Assembly (NCBI GenBank): GCA_044230315.1
Contig: JBGARJ010000009.1
Coordinates: 62,001 to 126,000 of the forward strand
Length of the DNA stretch: 64,000 bases
Direction: 5' to 3'
Source of the DNA: M3007 sp044230315
GTDB lineage: Bacteria > Bacteroidota > Bacteroidia > Chitinophagales > Saprospiraceae
A program made the translations under genes and the position numbers. Position 1 is the first letter of the stretch; every line of letters begins with the position of its first letter. Shown piece after piece: positions 10,089 to 18,928 of this stretch. The notes beneath the pieces are model-generated. The model did no database searches and was not told where the DNA came from. It worked only from the letters and a program-made list of their open reading frames with translations.

Positions 10089-10323
10089 GCGTAAAAATTT
10101 GCAATGGTTAATGGATATGTTCAACACGGGATTGTGGTGCAAAGAGATACAATGCTGGCGTAATTTGCTGTCTCTCAAAGCAGTTTTAACAGTTGAAAAG
10201 GCGGATTATGTCCGATGTGAACACTCGCTTTTGGACAAGTGGACGCAAAATTAGACAAACGCCGCACAACCGGATATATCGCGGCTGGAATAAATATTTG
10301 ATTGTGGAGTAAATCGAGTAAAT

Positions 10324-10337
10324 CGGCAGGACTGCCG
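10324..10337 (-). terminator. Weak hairpin downstream of hutI
   Basis: CGGCAG/CTGCCG with a 2-base centre lies 29 bp past the hutI stop on the minus strand and is followed by ATTTACT. The stem is short and the U-tract poor. It is the only hairpin I see in the 277-bp gap 10089-10365. Confidence 0.3.
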
Positions 10338-10365
10338 CTAAACGCGCCCTTAACTTTTTTTATTG

Positions 10366-11631
10366 TCAATGCTGCGGCGCCCAGACTTTGCCGTTCAACA
10401 CAACCGTTTCCACGGGGTCATTCCCAAAAGAATATGGGATCTGCGCAATGCTGTTCAATGGCTTGGTAATGAAAACATTGGCCTTTTTATCAATGGCAAT
10501 GCTGCCAACAGATTCACTGAGTTCCATGGCCAGTGCCCCGTTGATGGTGGCTGCATTTATTGCTTCCTCCGGCAACATTTTCATTTTTATGCATGCCAAT
10601 GCCACTACAAAGGCCATCCTGCCCGATGGCGTCGATCCGGGGTTGTAGTCGGTGGCCAATACCACAGGCAAGCCGGCATCGATCATTTTTCGCGCAGGCG
10701 GATACGGAATGCCAAGGAAAAATGCGCAGGCAGGTAGCAAGGTGGGCAGGGTGGCGCTTTTCAAGAGCGTTTCGATCTCGGCGTCACCCGTATATTCCAG
10801 GTGGTCAACCGAAACGGCGTGATTCGCCACGCCCACCTGGACACCACCCGAAAAGTCCAGCTCATTGGCGTGAATTTTGGGTTTCAGCCCATAAATCCAC
10901 GCTGCCTGGAGGATGCGCGCGGTTTCTTCAACTGTGAAAAAACCGCGGTCGCAGAACACGTCGCAATACTCAGCCAGGCCTGCTTCCGCTACCTGCGGCA
11001 GCATTTTTTGAACGATAAGATCGATATACTCCCTCCGGCGGTGTTTGTACTCCATGGGAATGGCATGCGCGCCCAGAAATGTCGCCTTGATCGGAATTGG
11101 GCTTGCCATCTTTAAGCGGCGTATTACCCGCAGCATTTTCAGTTCGCTTTCCACCGTGAGGCCATAGCCGCTTTTGATCTCGATGGCGCCAGTTCCGCAA
11201 CCGATCACTTCCTGCAGCCGCTCCCAGGCGCTTTCAAACAACGCTTCCTCCGACATTTGCTGCAGCCGGCGCGCCGAGTTGAGAATGCCGCCGCCCCGGG
11301 CCGCGATTTCTTCATAGCTCAGCCCGCGTATCCGGTCGACAAACTCTTCTTCACGGGTCGCCGCGAACACGAGGTGCGTATGCGAATCGCACCAGCTGGG
11401 GAACACCATCCGACCGGCCGCGTCGATGATTTTATCAGCGCGCTCCGGGCATTTATCCATCGGGCCAAATGCCGCAATGCGGTCCTGCTCACACAACAGG
11501 TAGGCGTGGTTCAGCATGGGCAATTCAGCCATCGACGCCCCGCGGGGGGCAGGTCGCGGCGTACTTTCTGCTTGCACAAGCGTCTTGATGTTACGGATAA
11601 GCAAACTGGGCATGGCTTTTTTTGAATTCAA
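10366..11631 (-). CDS. hutI: Imidazolonepropionase
   Basis: 421 residues. The enzyme hydrolyses 4-imidazolone-5-propanoate to N-formimino-L-glutamate, the third step of histidine degradation, in the cytoplasm. Seen: an amidohydrolase metal site (DSHTH at about 82-86), the substrate-binding segment RGLSYEEIAARGGGI, IKSGYGLTVESELKML, AHAIP, CDVFCDRGFF, ANELDFSGGV, VDHLEYTG, and the C-terminal ATDYNPGSTPS. Length matches the family (about 400-420). An internal ATG six codons in (11613, MPSLLIRN) is an equally good start. No hutH, hutU or hutG neighbour lies within the window, so the pathway genes are dispersed here. It is transcribed divergently from a small lipoprotein gene. Confidence 0.93.
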   Translation of the reverse strand: MNSKKAMPSLLIRNIKTLVQAESTPRPAPRGASMAELPMLNHAYLLCEQDRIAAFGPMDKCPERADKIIDAAGRMVFPSWCDSHTHLVFAATREEEFVDRIRGLSYEEIAARGGGILNSARRLQQMSEEALFESAWERLQEVIGCGTGAIEIKSGYGLTVESELKMLRVIRRLKMASPIPIKATFLGAHAIPMEYKHRRREYIDLIVQKMLPQVAEAGLAEYCDVFCDRGFFTVEETARILQAAWIYGLKPKIHANELDFSGGVQVGVANHAVSVDHLEYTGDAEIETLLKSATLPTLLPACAFFLGIPYPPARKMIDAGLPVVLATDYNPGSTPSGRMAFVVALACIKMKMLPEEAINAATINGALAMELSESVGSIAIDKKANVFITKPLNSIAQIPYSFGNDPVETVVLNGKVWAPQH

Positions 11632-11651
11632 CGTTCACCCGCAAAACTATG

Positions 11652-11659
11652 TACTTTTG
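11652..11659 (+). promoter_or_regulatory. -7 promoter element (TACTTTTG)
   Basis: An exact match to the Bacteroidota consensus TAnnTTTG, 41 bp before the lipoprotein ATG at 11701. No well-spaced -33 TTG is visible. Confidence 0.45.
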
Positions 11660-11700
11660 GCATCCATTTTTGGATACTGCGACCATTCAATCCTTCAATT

Positions 11701-12195
11701 ATGAACGTTCGTTTTCTGCTGGCAGGTATCGTTTGTGCGCTGGCTTTGTACGGGCTCGCCTGTCAATCGGGCAAAGGCTGCCGGTATAAACCGGAACCTA
11801 TTTTTGATGCCAAATTGCCGCACGTATTGCAATATAACTTTGAAAAACAGGGCAATCAATCGCTGGAAAGCCTGCTGCTCGATACCAACGTGCTGTTGGA
11901 AATCAGCCAGGATGTATGTGATAAGTCCCGGCAGGAATTTCAGTTTACCGTGCGCGGCGATTACAGCCGGTTTCCCGATTCCTTGTGGATGAAAGAGGCG
12001 GTACGGCAATTGGTATACCTGAGCACCTTCTCCCCGAAACAGGCGCCGCTGAAGGCCTGGGCAGATGTATTGGAAGAAAGCCGCAATGCAATGCGACTGG
12101 GTGAAGACAAAGAAATACAACCGGGGTTTTTGGTCCGCGTCGATCGGGTAGTGAGCCCGGAAAAAAGCACGCTCCTCCTGGTATTTTCCCAGTAA
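11701..12195 (+). CDS. Small lipoprotein of unknown function
   Basis: 164 residues. A lipoprotein signal peptide is visible: MNVRFLLAGIVCALALYGLAC, with a lipobox (GLAC) at Cys21 followed by Gln, so it should be acylated and held in the inner or outer membrane. The mature part (about 144 residues) is mixed alpha/beta, rich in Glu and Leu, with no known motif. Its 3' end faces the flippase gene with only 5 bp between the two stop codons, leaving no room for a separate terminator. Confidence 0.7.
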   Translation: MNVRFLLAGIVCALALYGLACQSGKGCRYKPEPIFDAKLPHVLQYNFEKQGNQSLESLLLDTNVLLEISQDVCDKSRQEFQFTVRGDYSRFPDSLWMKEAVRQLVYLSTFSPKQAPLKAWADVLEESRNAMRLGEDKEIQPGFLVRVDRVVSPEKSTLLLVFSQ

Positions 12196-12200
12196 AAACG

Positions 12201-13694
12201 CTACCTGGCTTTTTTGACCCGCGTCAGCATATCGTTCCAGAGTTGGCTGATGTCGCCCGAAATGCGAAACCGGAGCACAAAAAAGGTGAAGATCATACCG
12301 AACAATCCGGAGCGCAGGGCAATATTGGCCAAAGCATACCCGGTATCGGGCAAAAACCAGGCCGCCGCAATGGCCGCCGCTGCCAGCCCGGCTATAGACA
12401 TCGTGTTGCGGGAAAAGGGGTGCATGTGAAATTTGTTCCAAACCAGGTACAATCCTGACAGGTTGTACAACGTGGTGGATAACAATACCGAAATTGCGGC
12501 ACCGCTGAGCCCCAATTTGGGGATTAACCACAAATTAAAGCAGATATTGGCGACGGCCAGCAGGCTCAGGGAAACCATCGAATACCGGTAATATTTGGAG
12601 TAATACACCAGTTGATTGTTCAATCCGGAGCCCATATCAACCAGTTTGGCGAGGCCCAGAAAAAATAACACGTTCCGGCCTTCCGCTACCGCCTGGCTGT
12701 TGGGCATCAGGGCAAAAAGGTCGTCTGCCGAAACCCAAACGCAGCCGAAGATCAGCAAGCCGGCTGCTAAAAGATTGATGGAAACCTTTTGGTACAGCAC
12801 CCGCATCTCCGCCCAGTTTTCATCGGCCAGGTACCGCGCCACAAACGATGCACTGGCGCTGTAGAGGCTTTTTGTGGGTATTTCGATGGCCGCTGCGATG
12901 TTGAGTGCAATCGCATAAACGGCGTTGCTTTTCATGGATATGAGCGGCCCGACCAGCAAGGTGTCGGCCTTGGTGACGACTAACATGGCCAGGCCCGTGA
13001 CGACGCCGAAACCGGCATACCGCAGGATATCTTGCCGCAACGCCGGTGTTATAAACGACCAGGCGGGGGTGCGAAACGACCACTCGCCCAAATGGTTCAA
13101 ATAAACCATCAGGGAAACCATCACCAAAAAATAATGCGCTAATAGCCAGTACAAGGCCGTCCCCAATTCTACCCACCCCAGCCAAATGGCGATCATCATG
13201 ACCGGCATCAGCACTTTCAGCGAAAAATCAACCAGGATCGACGGCACCACGATACGCTTAAAGTTGGACGCATACTGGGCGAGAAAAATCGAAACGGTGT
13301 AAAAAAGCGTTAATGGCAAGGCCATCCAGATATACTGGCGCACGAATGGAGAATTGTGCGCGAAAGCAGCCTCAATGGGGTCGTGCGCCAGCAAGGCTAA
13401 CACGGCGCAAAAACTCCATCCGGCCAGGCACATATACAGCAGCAACGGCAAAAAACCGTGGTGCTTGGTAGATTTATCTTGAAAATTGGGGAAAAATCGG
13501 ATGGCTACCGAATTGCTGGCAAAGGCATAAAGCGGGAATCCAATAATGGCAATACTCAACAGAAACTGCGTAAACCCATACGCTTCGACTACTTCTTTAC
13601 GGGAGTACACTAAAATGGTACTCGCAGTACCGATAGCCAGACCGGCAAAATTTACGATGGAATATTTGATCCCTTGTCGCTGAATGACGCCCAT
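12201..13694 (-). CDS. Polysaccharide/oligosaccharide flippase (MOP superfamily)
   Basis: 497 residues with about 12-14 hydrophobic segments spread over the whole length, beginning with the typical Wzx-like opening (GIKYSIVNFAGLAIGTASTILVYSR). Family knowledge: such proteins flip lipid-linked sugar chains across the inner membrane for surface polysaccharide or O-antigen. The start is the ATG at 13694, 6 bp after the stop of the upstream protease gene, so translation is probably coupled and the gene belongs to the minus-strand run starting with the DinB-like gene. No polysaccharide polymerase is adjacent. The substrate is unknown. Confidence 0.85.
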   Translation of the reverse strand: MGVIQRQGIKYSIVNFAGLAIGTASTILVYSRKEVVEAYGFTQFLLSIAIIGFPLYAFASNSVAIRFFPNFQDKSTKHHGFLPLLLYMCLAGWSFCAVLALLAHDPIEAAFAHNSPFVRQYIWMALPLTLFYTVSIFLAQYASNFKRIVVPSILVDFSLKVLMPVMMIAIWLGWVELGTALYWLLAHYFLVMVSLMVYLNHLGEWSFRTPAWSFITPALRQDILRYAGFGVVTGLAMLVVTKADTLLVGPLISMKSNAVYAIALNIAAAIEIPTKSLYSASASFVARYLADENWAEMRVLYQKVSINLLAAGLLIFGCVWVSADDLFALMPNSQAVAEGRNVLFFLGLAKLVDMGSGLNNQLVYYSKYYRYSMVSLSLLAVANICFNLWLIPKLGLSGAAISVLLSTTLYNLSGLYLVWNKFHMHPFSRNTMSIAGLAAAAIAAAWFLPDTGYALANIALRSGLFGMIFTFFVLRFRISGDISQLWNDMLTRVKKAR

Positions 13695-13700
13695 CGCAGG

Positions 13701-15206
13701 TTATTCCACAACAGCCAGCCGTTTGACCGTAGCGCCTTTTTCGTTTTGCAGTAAAACCATATATGCGCCGGCACTGAGTTGTGCCGTCGGGATCTCCAGG
13801 GCATTCTCGCCCGGGAAAACCCGCAGGGGTTGGCGGTAACAAATGCGGCCGGCCGCATCACAGATGGTCGCTGATATTTCCATTGCCTGGTCTGCCAAAA
13901 TATTCAAGTGTGCCGGCGTGCCGGCCATCACGGGGTTGGGGGCCAGCTGAATGACAGCGGCGCGTTCCAGGTCGTTGGTGGCCGACAAATTCTGGGTGTG
14001 CAGTATGCCCACTTGTGCATTGACAGCCGAGTGGCACAAATCCCAGCCGTTGGCCGCGGTTACCCGCCAGTACACCGTCCAATTGTTCGGCGCGCCTTTG
14101 GTTACGATCAGGCTGGTCGTATCGGTTACCGTTTGGTAAAAGAAGCGCGTGTTAAAACCGGGATCGTTGGCAATCTCAACGGTGTAATAACGCGCATTCG
14201 GTACCGGTTTCCACTTGAACTCGATATGATTGTACTGAACGGGCTGGGTGCTGTCGATCGGGCTGATCAGTTCCACCGGCGCAGTAATATCCATGCCGGC
14301 AATAGGAGCGCTGATTTGGAGATAACTACTGTGTTCAGTTTCCAGATTGGCCCGGATGGCTGCTATTTGCTCGGTTGAAAATCGCGATTCACACTGGTCG
14401 GAGGCATAACTCATGTACAAGGTGGCATCGGAGCGGAAGGAATTACTATCGGGGTCGTATTGGACGGATTTGCTTCGCAGATCGCTGTTGCATTGCCACC
14501 GGTCGTTCAAATAATCGGGTTCGGTGTCACAGAAGCGGTCGCCGCTGTTGAAGCAATTGGAGCCGTCAACTTTTTCCACCGATACATTATTCACCTTTGT
14601 CGGCGCCGGCTGAAGGTAATTCCAGTCGAAGTTTTCCCAACCGCGGAAGGTGTGCGGGAGAGAAAAATGGTGCCCGGCTTCATGCGCCCATGTTGTGTTT
14701 TTGGGGCCGGAACAGCCCTTTTTCAGCACCACGGCGTCTTTCCAGGAGTAACCGCAATTGCCGGCCGGGTCAGATACGATAAAGATGTTCAGGCGGTCTT
14801 TGATCGGCGCAATCACCGTATTGATCATGGTGCCGCCCACATTGTAATCATGCTCATACCAATTGGAATTGTTGTGGTATTGCAGCTCATCACCGGGCTT
14901 GAGGTAATACCGGATATGAAGGGGGGCGTATTGATTGTTCATATTGCACAATGCCAGGAGCGCATCACCTACGTCAAAATATCCGCTGCCATCGTCGGTG
15001 CCGACAATGTGCAGGGTCACCGGAACATAATGCCAGGTAGTATCAGCTTCTCCGCCCCGGTCGAACAGGCCGGTGTTGCGTTGGTACCAATCAAGCCAGT
15101 CGGAAGAACCGGTATAACCGCACCACCGGTCGCCACTTTGTTGACCAAACGCCAGTATGCTTTGGATCGAACAGACCAGCAATAAAATGTATTTATGGAG
15201 ATGCAT
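13701..15206 (-). CDS. Secreted M43-like zinc metalloprotease with T9SS type A sorting domain
   Basis: 501 residues from the ATG at 15206, which opens a signal peptide (MHLHKYILLLVCSIQ...AFG); the frame is open 33 codons further without protein character. Zinc site HEAGHHFSLPH at about residue 175 (ligands H175, H179, H185, catalytic E176) and Met-turn YMSY. Conserved Cys-containing blocks (DGSNCF, DRFCDTEPDYL) match the pappalysin/cytophagalysin (M43) type. The usual Gly of HExxHxxGxxH is Ser here. A fibronectin-like domain follows (about 280-390), then a sorting domain (LAPNPVMAGTPAHL...GAYMVLLQNEKG). It is a clear paralogue of the gene at 15319-16962, 112 bp upstream in the same orientation. 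Expected outside the cell, substrate unknown. Confidence 0.87.
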   Translation of the reverse strand: MHLHKYILLLVCSIQSILAFGQQSGDRWCGYTGSSDWLDWYQRNTGLFDRGGEADTTWHYVPVTLHIVGTDDGSGYFDVGDALLALCNMNNQYAPLHIRYYLKPGDELQYHNNSNWYEHDYNVGGTMINTVIAPIKDRLNIFIVSDPAGNCGYSWKDAVVLKKGCSGPKNTTWAHEAGHHFSLPHTFRGWENFDWNYLQPAPTKVNNVSVEKVDGSNCFNSGDRFCDTEPDYLNDRWQCNSDLRSKSVQYDPDSNSFRSDATLYMSYASDQCESRFSTEQIAAIRANLETEHSSYLQISAPIAGMDITAPVELISPIDSTQPVQYNHIEFKWKPVPNARYYTVEIANDPGFNTRFFYQTVTDTTSLIVTKGAPNNWTVYWRVTAANGWDLCHSAVNAQVGILHTQNLSATNDLERAAVIQLAPNPVMAGTPAHLNILADQAMEISATICDAAGRICYRQPLRVFPGENALEIPTAQLSAGAYMVLLQNEKGATVKRLAVVE

Positions 15207-15318
15207 CACGCAGAGGTTTGTATAGTTGGTCGAAATGTACGCGCAAAGTTCGGCATTCCTCCGGAATTCATTGCTGCCCCCAGAAAATGCGCCAGCGGGC
15301 GACAATTTTCACGAGCCA

Positions 15319-16962
15319 TTACTGGCCCAACAGGACGATGGATTGCCGGAAGGCACCGCCGGGGCCGAAGCATTCGAAAAAGTACAACCCCGGGGCCCAG
15401 TTGCCGGAGGGAAGGGTGATGTCCTGCTGTTTGCCATTCAACTCCAGCCCGGCTTTCCAGTGCAGTCTCCCGGCTGCGTCATGTATCACGCATTCGACAG
15501 TTTGATGCTGCCAGGGCTCGGCCATTTCCAGGGTGATGTGTTGCCCGGGCTGGAGCAGGGTGGGGTAGCAACGCGAGCCGTCGGCTGGGGCCGCGGTTAC
15601 GCCGATGATTTCTGTGGCGATAAAACTTTTAGAACCGGAGTAGCCGCTGCAGGTATACGAAGCATTGAAAGGCCGGACGCGCCAGTAATAGGTTTTATTA
15701 ACCGAAAGCGGCTTGGTCATAACAAATGTGTCGGCGGAGATGAGTTCCTGTTCATTTATCCCGAAGGATGGTATTCTGGATACCTGGATCAGGTAATGGG
15801 TCGCTCCGGGCGTGGGCGTCCATTGCAGCACCGTACCACTGGCGGGCGCCATCGCACCGCTTGCCGGCGACAACGCTTGCGGCACATCCACAATAGCGTT
15901 TGCTTGAGGGCCTGATGCCACCCAACTGGCTTTTGGGTTCAGCAAGTAGGCGCGCATGATTTGGCTTTGCGTGGGAGAAAAACGGTTTTGACAATTGTCA
16001 TACGAGTACGACATGTACAGCGTGGCGTCTGCATAGAAGGGGGCGCCGGCGGGGTCTTTGAGTTGTATGGTACTCATATTCTGGTTGTTGCAATTCCAGC
16101 GGTAACTCAGGTAATCCGGCTTGGTATCGCAGATCCGGTCAGCGGAAATACCGCAATTGGAGCCGTCTACGTATTCCACCAGCGCCGTGTCGAGCGGCAC
16201 CGGGAAGTTGGTGTCGAGCGTGTCGTGAAAGTACGCATAATTGTACGTAAGGGTATCGGGCGTGGGTAAGTTCGGGTTGTATTGTTTGTTTTCCCAGCCG
16301 ATAAAGGTGTGTTCCAACGCCAGCGCATGCCCGATTTCGTGAGTCCAGGTGTGGTTGTTGAGCCCGGCCTCGGCGTTCAGCATGGCTACGCCTGCATAGG
16401 GCAGGTTATATCCGGCGCTGCCGGCAGCCAAATTTACAAAATACGCATTCAGCGCGTTGGGCACATTGTTGGCAAACATCATTGCCACGCCTACACTCAG
16501 GGTGTCGTGCTGGTACCAGGCTGTTTTATCAATAAGGTGCCAGTCGTTTTTGAAAAAGAACCGGATATTGGAAGGGGCGTAGTCCTTGTTTAACTGGCAA
16601 AAAGCGTCGAGCAGTTTTTCGCCCGACAAGCGGCCCTCGCCCATGTCATTTGCCAGCAAGTGCATTTGCACGCCTGTCCAAAGGGTATCGTCGGCGCGAA
16701 AGTCAAACTTTTCCGGATGCAGCTGAAAGGCCCGGATAAAAGGTAAATTCCAGCCGGGAGGTGTGCCGCAATGATTAAAATCGGCGGGTTTGGGTCCATC
16801 CTGCGCCAATAATCCAAGCGCCGAAAACAAAAAGATTCCGCATTCCGCATTCCGCATTCCGCATTCCGCATTCCGCATTCCGCATTCCGCATTCCGCATT
16901 CCGCATTCCGCATTCCGCATTCCGCATTCCGCATTCCGCATTCCGCATTCCGCATTCCGCAT
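15319..16962 (-). CDS. Secreted M43-like metalloprotease whose 5' end is a 7-bp microsatellite
   Basis: 547 residues if read from 16962. The first 42 are six copies of MRNAECG encoded by the heptanucleotide tract; in-frame ATGs recur every 21 bp down to 16857. The last one gives MRNAECGIFLFSALGLLAQ, a weak but plausible signal peptide, so the functional start may be 16857. Zinc site HEIGHALALEH at about 208 (long numbering; usual Gly replaced by Ala), YMSY Met-turn, DGSNCG and DRICDTKPDYL blocks, fibronectin-like domain and a type A sorting domain (CYPTLLQPGQHITL...PGLYFFECFGPGG). It has the same architecture as the downstream protease gene. The DinB-like gene ends in a TGA directly at the tract edge. 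A change in copy number would change which initiation codon is in frame. Confidence 0.83.
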   Translation of the reverse strand: MRNAECGMRNAECGMRNAECGMRNAECGMRNAECGMRNAECGIFLFSALGLLAQDGPKPADFNHCGTPPGWNLPFIRAFQLHPEKFDFRADDTLWTGVQMHLLANDMGEGRLSGEKLLDAFCQLNKDYAPSNIRFFFKNDWHLIDKTAWYQHDTLSVGVAMMFANNVPNALNAYFVNLAAGSAGYNLPYAGVAMLNAEAGLNNHTWTHEIGHALALEHTFIGWENKQYNPNLPTPDTLTYNYAYFHDTLDTNFPVPLDTALVEYVDGSNCGISADRICDTKPDYLSYRWNCNNQNMSTIQLKDPAGAPFYADATLYMSYSYDNCQNRFSPTQSQIMRAYLLNPKASWVASGPQANAIVDVPQALSPASGAMAPASGTVLQWTPTPGATHYLIQVSRIPSFGINEQELISADTFVMTKPLSVNKTYYWRVRPFNASYTCSGYSGSKSFIATEIIGVTAAPADGSRCYPTLLQPGQHITLEMAEPWQHQTVECVIHDAAGRLHWKAGLELNGKQQDITLPSGNWAPGLYFFECFGPGGAFRQSIVLLGQ

Positions 16963-16971
16963 TCCGCATTC
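16835..16971. repeat. Heptanucleotide microsatellite, 19 perfect copies of ATTCCGC
   Basis: Nineteen uninterrupted copies of ATTCCGC (16835-16967) plus a partial ATTC. On the minus strand the unit is GCGGAAT. It contains no stop in any frame and yields an ATG every 7 bp, so all three minus-strand frames encode the same heptapeptide cycle (MRNAECG). It spans the junction between the DinB-like stop (16970-16972) and the protease coding region. Confidence 0.97.
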
Positions 16972-17500
16972 AAATCCCCAGCGTCCGTTCGATCTGTTTC
17001 CGGTGGCGTTGCAGGTGATACTGAAAGAACTTAAGCATCCCCGACCAACTGAGGCGACCGATCAGCGGGTGCCGAAAAACGGCCTTGTCGATGAGATCGG
17101 GATCTAATTCTTTGAGGAAACCGGACCAATCTTCCCTGATATTTGTCCACCGTTTCCGGGTATCACCCAAGGTTGTAAAGCCAGGCAAGTGTTCTTCGTT
17201 TACCGCTGCCGGCGCCTTGTACCGGATCGGCAAACTCAGGTAAAACCACAGAGCGAAGGTACGCCAACGGGCATCCCAGCCGCTTTTTTTTAGTTCGGGG
17301 TTAAAACTCAGTTTTTTCCGTACATACTGAAGCGCCAGTTCCTCCGTCAGGATAAGGTGGTGCATGGTTTGAATGGCCGACCAGCCCCCGTCGATAGCCG
17401 CCATATTGAGCACAGTATCGTCAAATGGTTCGAGTGCTCGCAACAAATGCTCTACCTGAACCTGATAAATGCCATCCTGTTTCAATATTTTTTTCATCAT
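16970..17500 (-). CDS. DinB-like superfamily protein
   Basis: 176 residues from the ATG at 17500 (MMKKILKQDGIYQVQ); an upstream extension to 17608 is open but unlikely. A four-helix bundle is suggested: WSAIQTMHHLILTEE near residue 40 supplies a His of the metal site of the DinB/YfiT group, and HLQRHRKQIERTL near the C-terminus gives the second His cluster (YHLQRH). Family knowledge: metal-dependent enzymes, often thiol transferases, or proteins of unknown role; they are not related to DNA polymerase IV. The stop codon TGA is immediately followed by the first ATG of the microsatellite, so translation of the protease gene could be coupled to this gene. Confidence 0.75.
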   Translation of the reverse strand: MMKKILKQDGIYQVQVEHLLRALEPFDDTVLNMAAIDGGWSAIQTMHHLILTEELALQYVRKKLSFNPELKKSGWDARWRTFALWFYLSLPIRYKAPAAVNEEHLPGFTTLGDTRKRWTNIREDWSGFLKELDPDLIDKAVFRHPLIGRLSWSGMLKFFQYHLQRHRKQIERTLGI

Positions 17501-17599
17501 GTGCCCTAATGAGGGTTTTCCGTGTATTAATTGCAAAAAAGGCCTTAAAAGTCCGTCCTTTGCCGGTAACAAAAAACTTTTTTGCCCAAATTTGCCCGA

Positions 17600-18922
17600 A
17601 TGAGTCACCGCGCAATTTCAAATTACTTTTTCCGGATACTGTTACTGGCATTAGTGCAACCAACCGGCCTGCCGGTGCATCCCAAGATCTTTGCCGGAAG
17701 CCTGCAAAGACGGGCTGTTGTAGTCAGTCCCGCTAGATCTGTCGCTCCGCCGGAAGAATACCTCAAAGTAATAGCCCAACCTGGCGACGATGTACCAACG
17801 CTGCTGCAACGCTATGCCCTGGATGGTTACGATTGCAACGTTACAGCGTTTTTTAAAATCAACAACCTAAAAGAAGATTACCGCCTGAAAGCCAAAATGG
17901 CGTATAAGATCCCGGTCATGGTTGTTACCTATAATGGCAAAAGCATCCGGACCACACTCCAAATTGACGATTGGCAAACGGCTATCCGGATCGATGCCTA
18001 TAACAAAAGTGCACAGGAGCAGGGTCTGCGTGTCCGGAGTTTTATCGAAGACAAAGAATTGTGGGTGCCCTGGCACGAACTGCATTGCCCGGCAGAAGGC
18101 GAATTGGCGGAAGCGGTGGCCGCCGAAGCAGAGCGAGGGAAAAAAACGGGTACCGCTGTGCGGCTCAAAGAAAGCACCTCTGCGCGGGGCAACCGGGTTT
18201 TCCCGATTTTCGGCAAGAAATATGAAAAAACACCCCTGGCCAGCCACAAACTTCAGGGCAAAGTATTTTATATCATCAGCGGACACGGCGGGCCCGATGT
18301 GGGCGCCGAAGGAACCCGCGCCGGGCATACGCTCTGCGAAGATGAATATGCATACGATGTGTCGCTCCGGCTCGTTCGCCTGCTGGTCAGCCACGGGGCC
18401 ACGGCTTTCATGATCGTGCGGGACCCCAACGACGGCATCCGGGATGAAGCCTATTTACCATGCGACAAGGATGAACAAGTGTGGGGGGGACTGGAAATTC
18501 CACTCGACCAAAAAGAACGGCTGGGGCAGCGCACGGAACTGATCAACCAGCTCACCCAACGCTACTTAAAAGCCGGAATCTCCGACCAGACCATCATCGA
18601 AATTCACGTCGATTCGCGGCACCGGCACCAGGAAACGGATGTGTTTTTTTATTACCGCCCCGACAGCGAGATCAGCAAGGAACTGGCCTTGAAATTGCAC
18701 AAAACCTTTTTGCAGAAATACCTTAAAATCCGCTCCCAGAAACAATACAACGGCACCGTGTCGCCGCGGGGCTTATTTACCCTGCGGGAAACAACCACGC
18801 CGAAAGCCGTATACATCGAGTTGGGGAACATCCGGAATGCATGGGATCAGCAGCGCCTGGTTATCCCGAGCAATCGGCAGGCGATAGCCAATTGGTTAAG
18901 CGCTGCTTTGCTTGCACCCTAG
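17600..18922 (+). CDS. N-acetylmuramoyl-L-alanine amidase (Amidase_3) with LysM-like region
   Basis: 440 residues from the ATG at 17600, which begins a signal peptide (MSHRAISNYFFRILLLALV). Residues about 50-105 resemble a LysM module (VIAQPGDDVPTLLQRYAL...FKINNLKEDYRLKAKMAYKIPV). The C-terminal half is Amidase_3: ISGHGGPDVGA (zinc His229), a Glu in the CEDE segment near 247-249, EIHVDS (second zinc His) and the catalytic Glu in YIELGNIRN. It should cleave the amide bond between MurNAc and the stem peptide in the periplasm. The spacing between the first His and Glu is longer than usual because of an inserted GHTLC segment. The gene is convergent with gldC, with 6 bp between stops. Confidence 0.87.
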   Translation: MSHRAISNYFFRILLLALVQPTGLPVHPKIFAGSLQRRAVVVSPARSVAPPEEYLKVIAQPGDDVPTLLQRYALDGYDCNVTAFFKINNLKEDYRLKAKMAYKIPVMVVTYNGKSIRTTLQIDDWQTAIRIDAYNKSAQEQGLRVRSFIEDKELWVPWHELHCPAEGELAEAVAAEAERGKKTGTAVRLKESTSARGNRVFPIFGKKYEKTPLASHKLQGKVFYIISGHGGPDVGAEGTRAGHTLCEDEYAYDVSLRLVRLLVSHGATAFMIVRDPNDGIRDEAYLPCDKDEQVWGGLEIPLDQKERLGQRTELINQLTQRYLKAGISDQTIIEIHVDSRHRHQETDVFFYYRPDSEISKELALKLHKTFLQKYLKIRSQKQYNGTVSPRGLFTLRETTTPKAVYIELGNIRNAWDQQRLVIPSNRQAIANWLSAALLAP

Positions 18923-18928
18923 GCCGCG

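Noticed and set aside
16835..16971. CRISPR array
   Set aside because: Repeat unit is 7 bp with no spacers; it is a microsatellite.
16775..16973. Other open frames of about 64 and 127 codons starting in the microsatellite
   Set aside because: They encode only MRNAECG repeats plus out-of-frame protease sequence; they are the OFF frames of the tract rather than genes.
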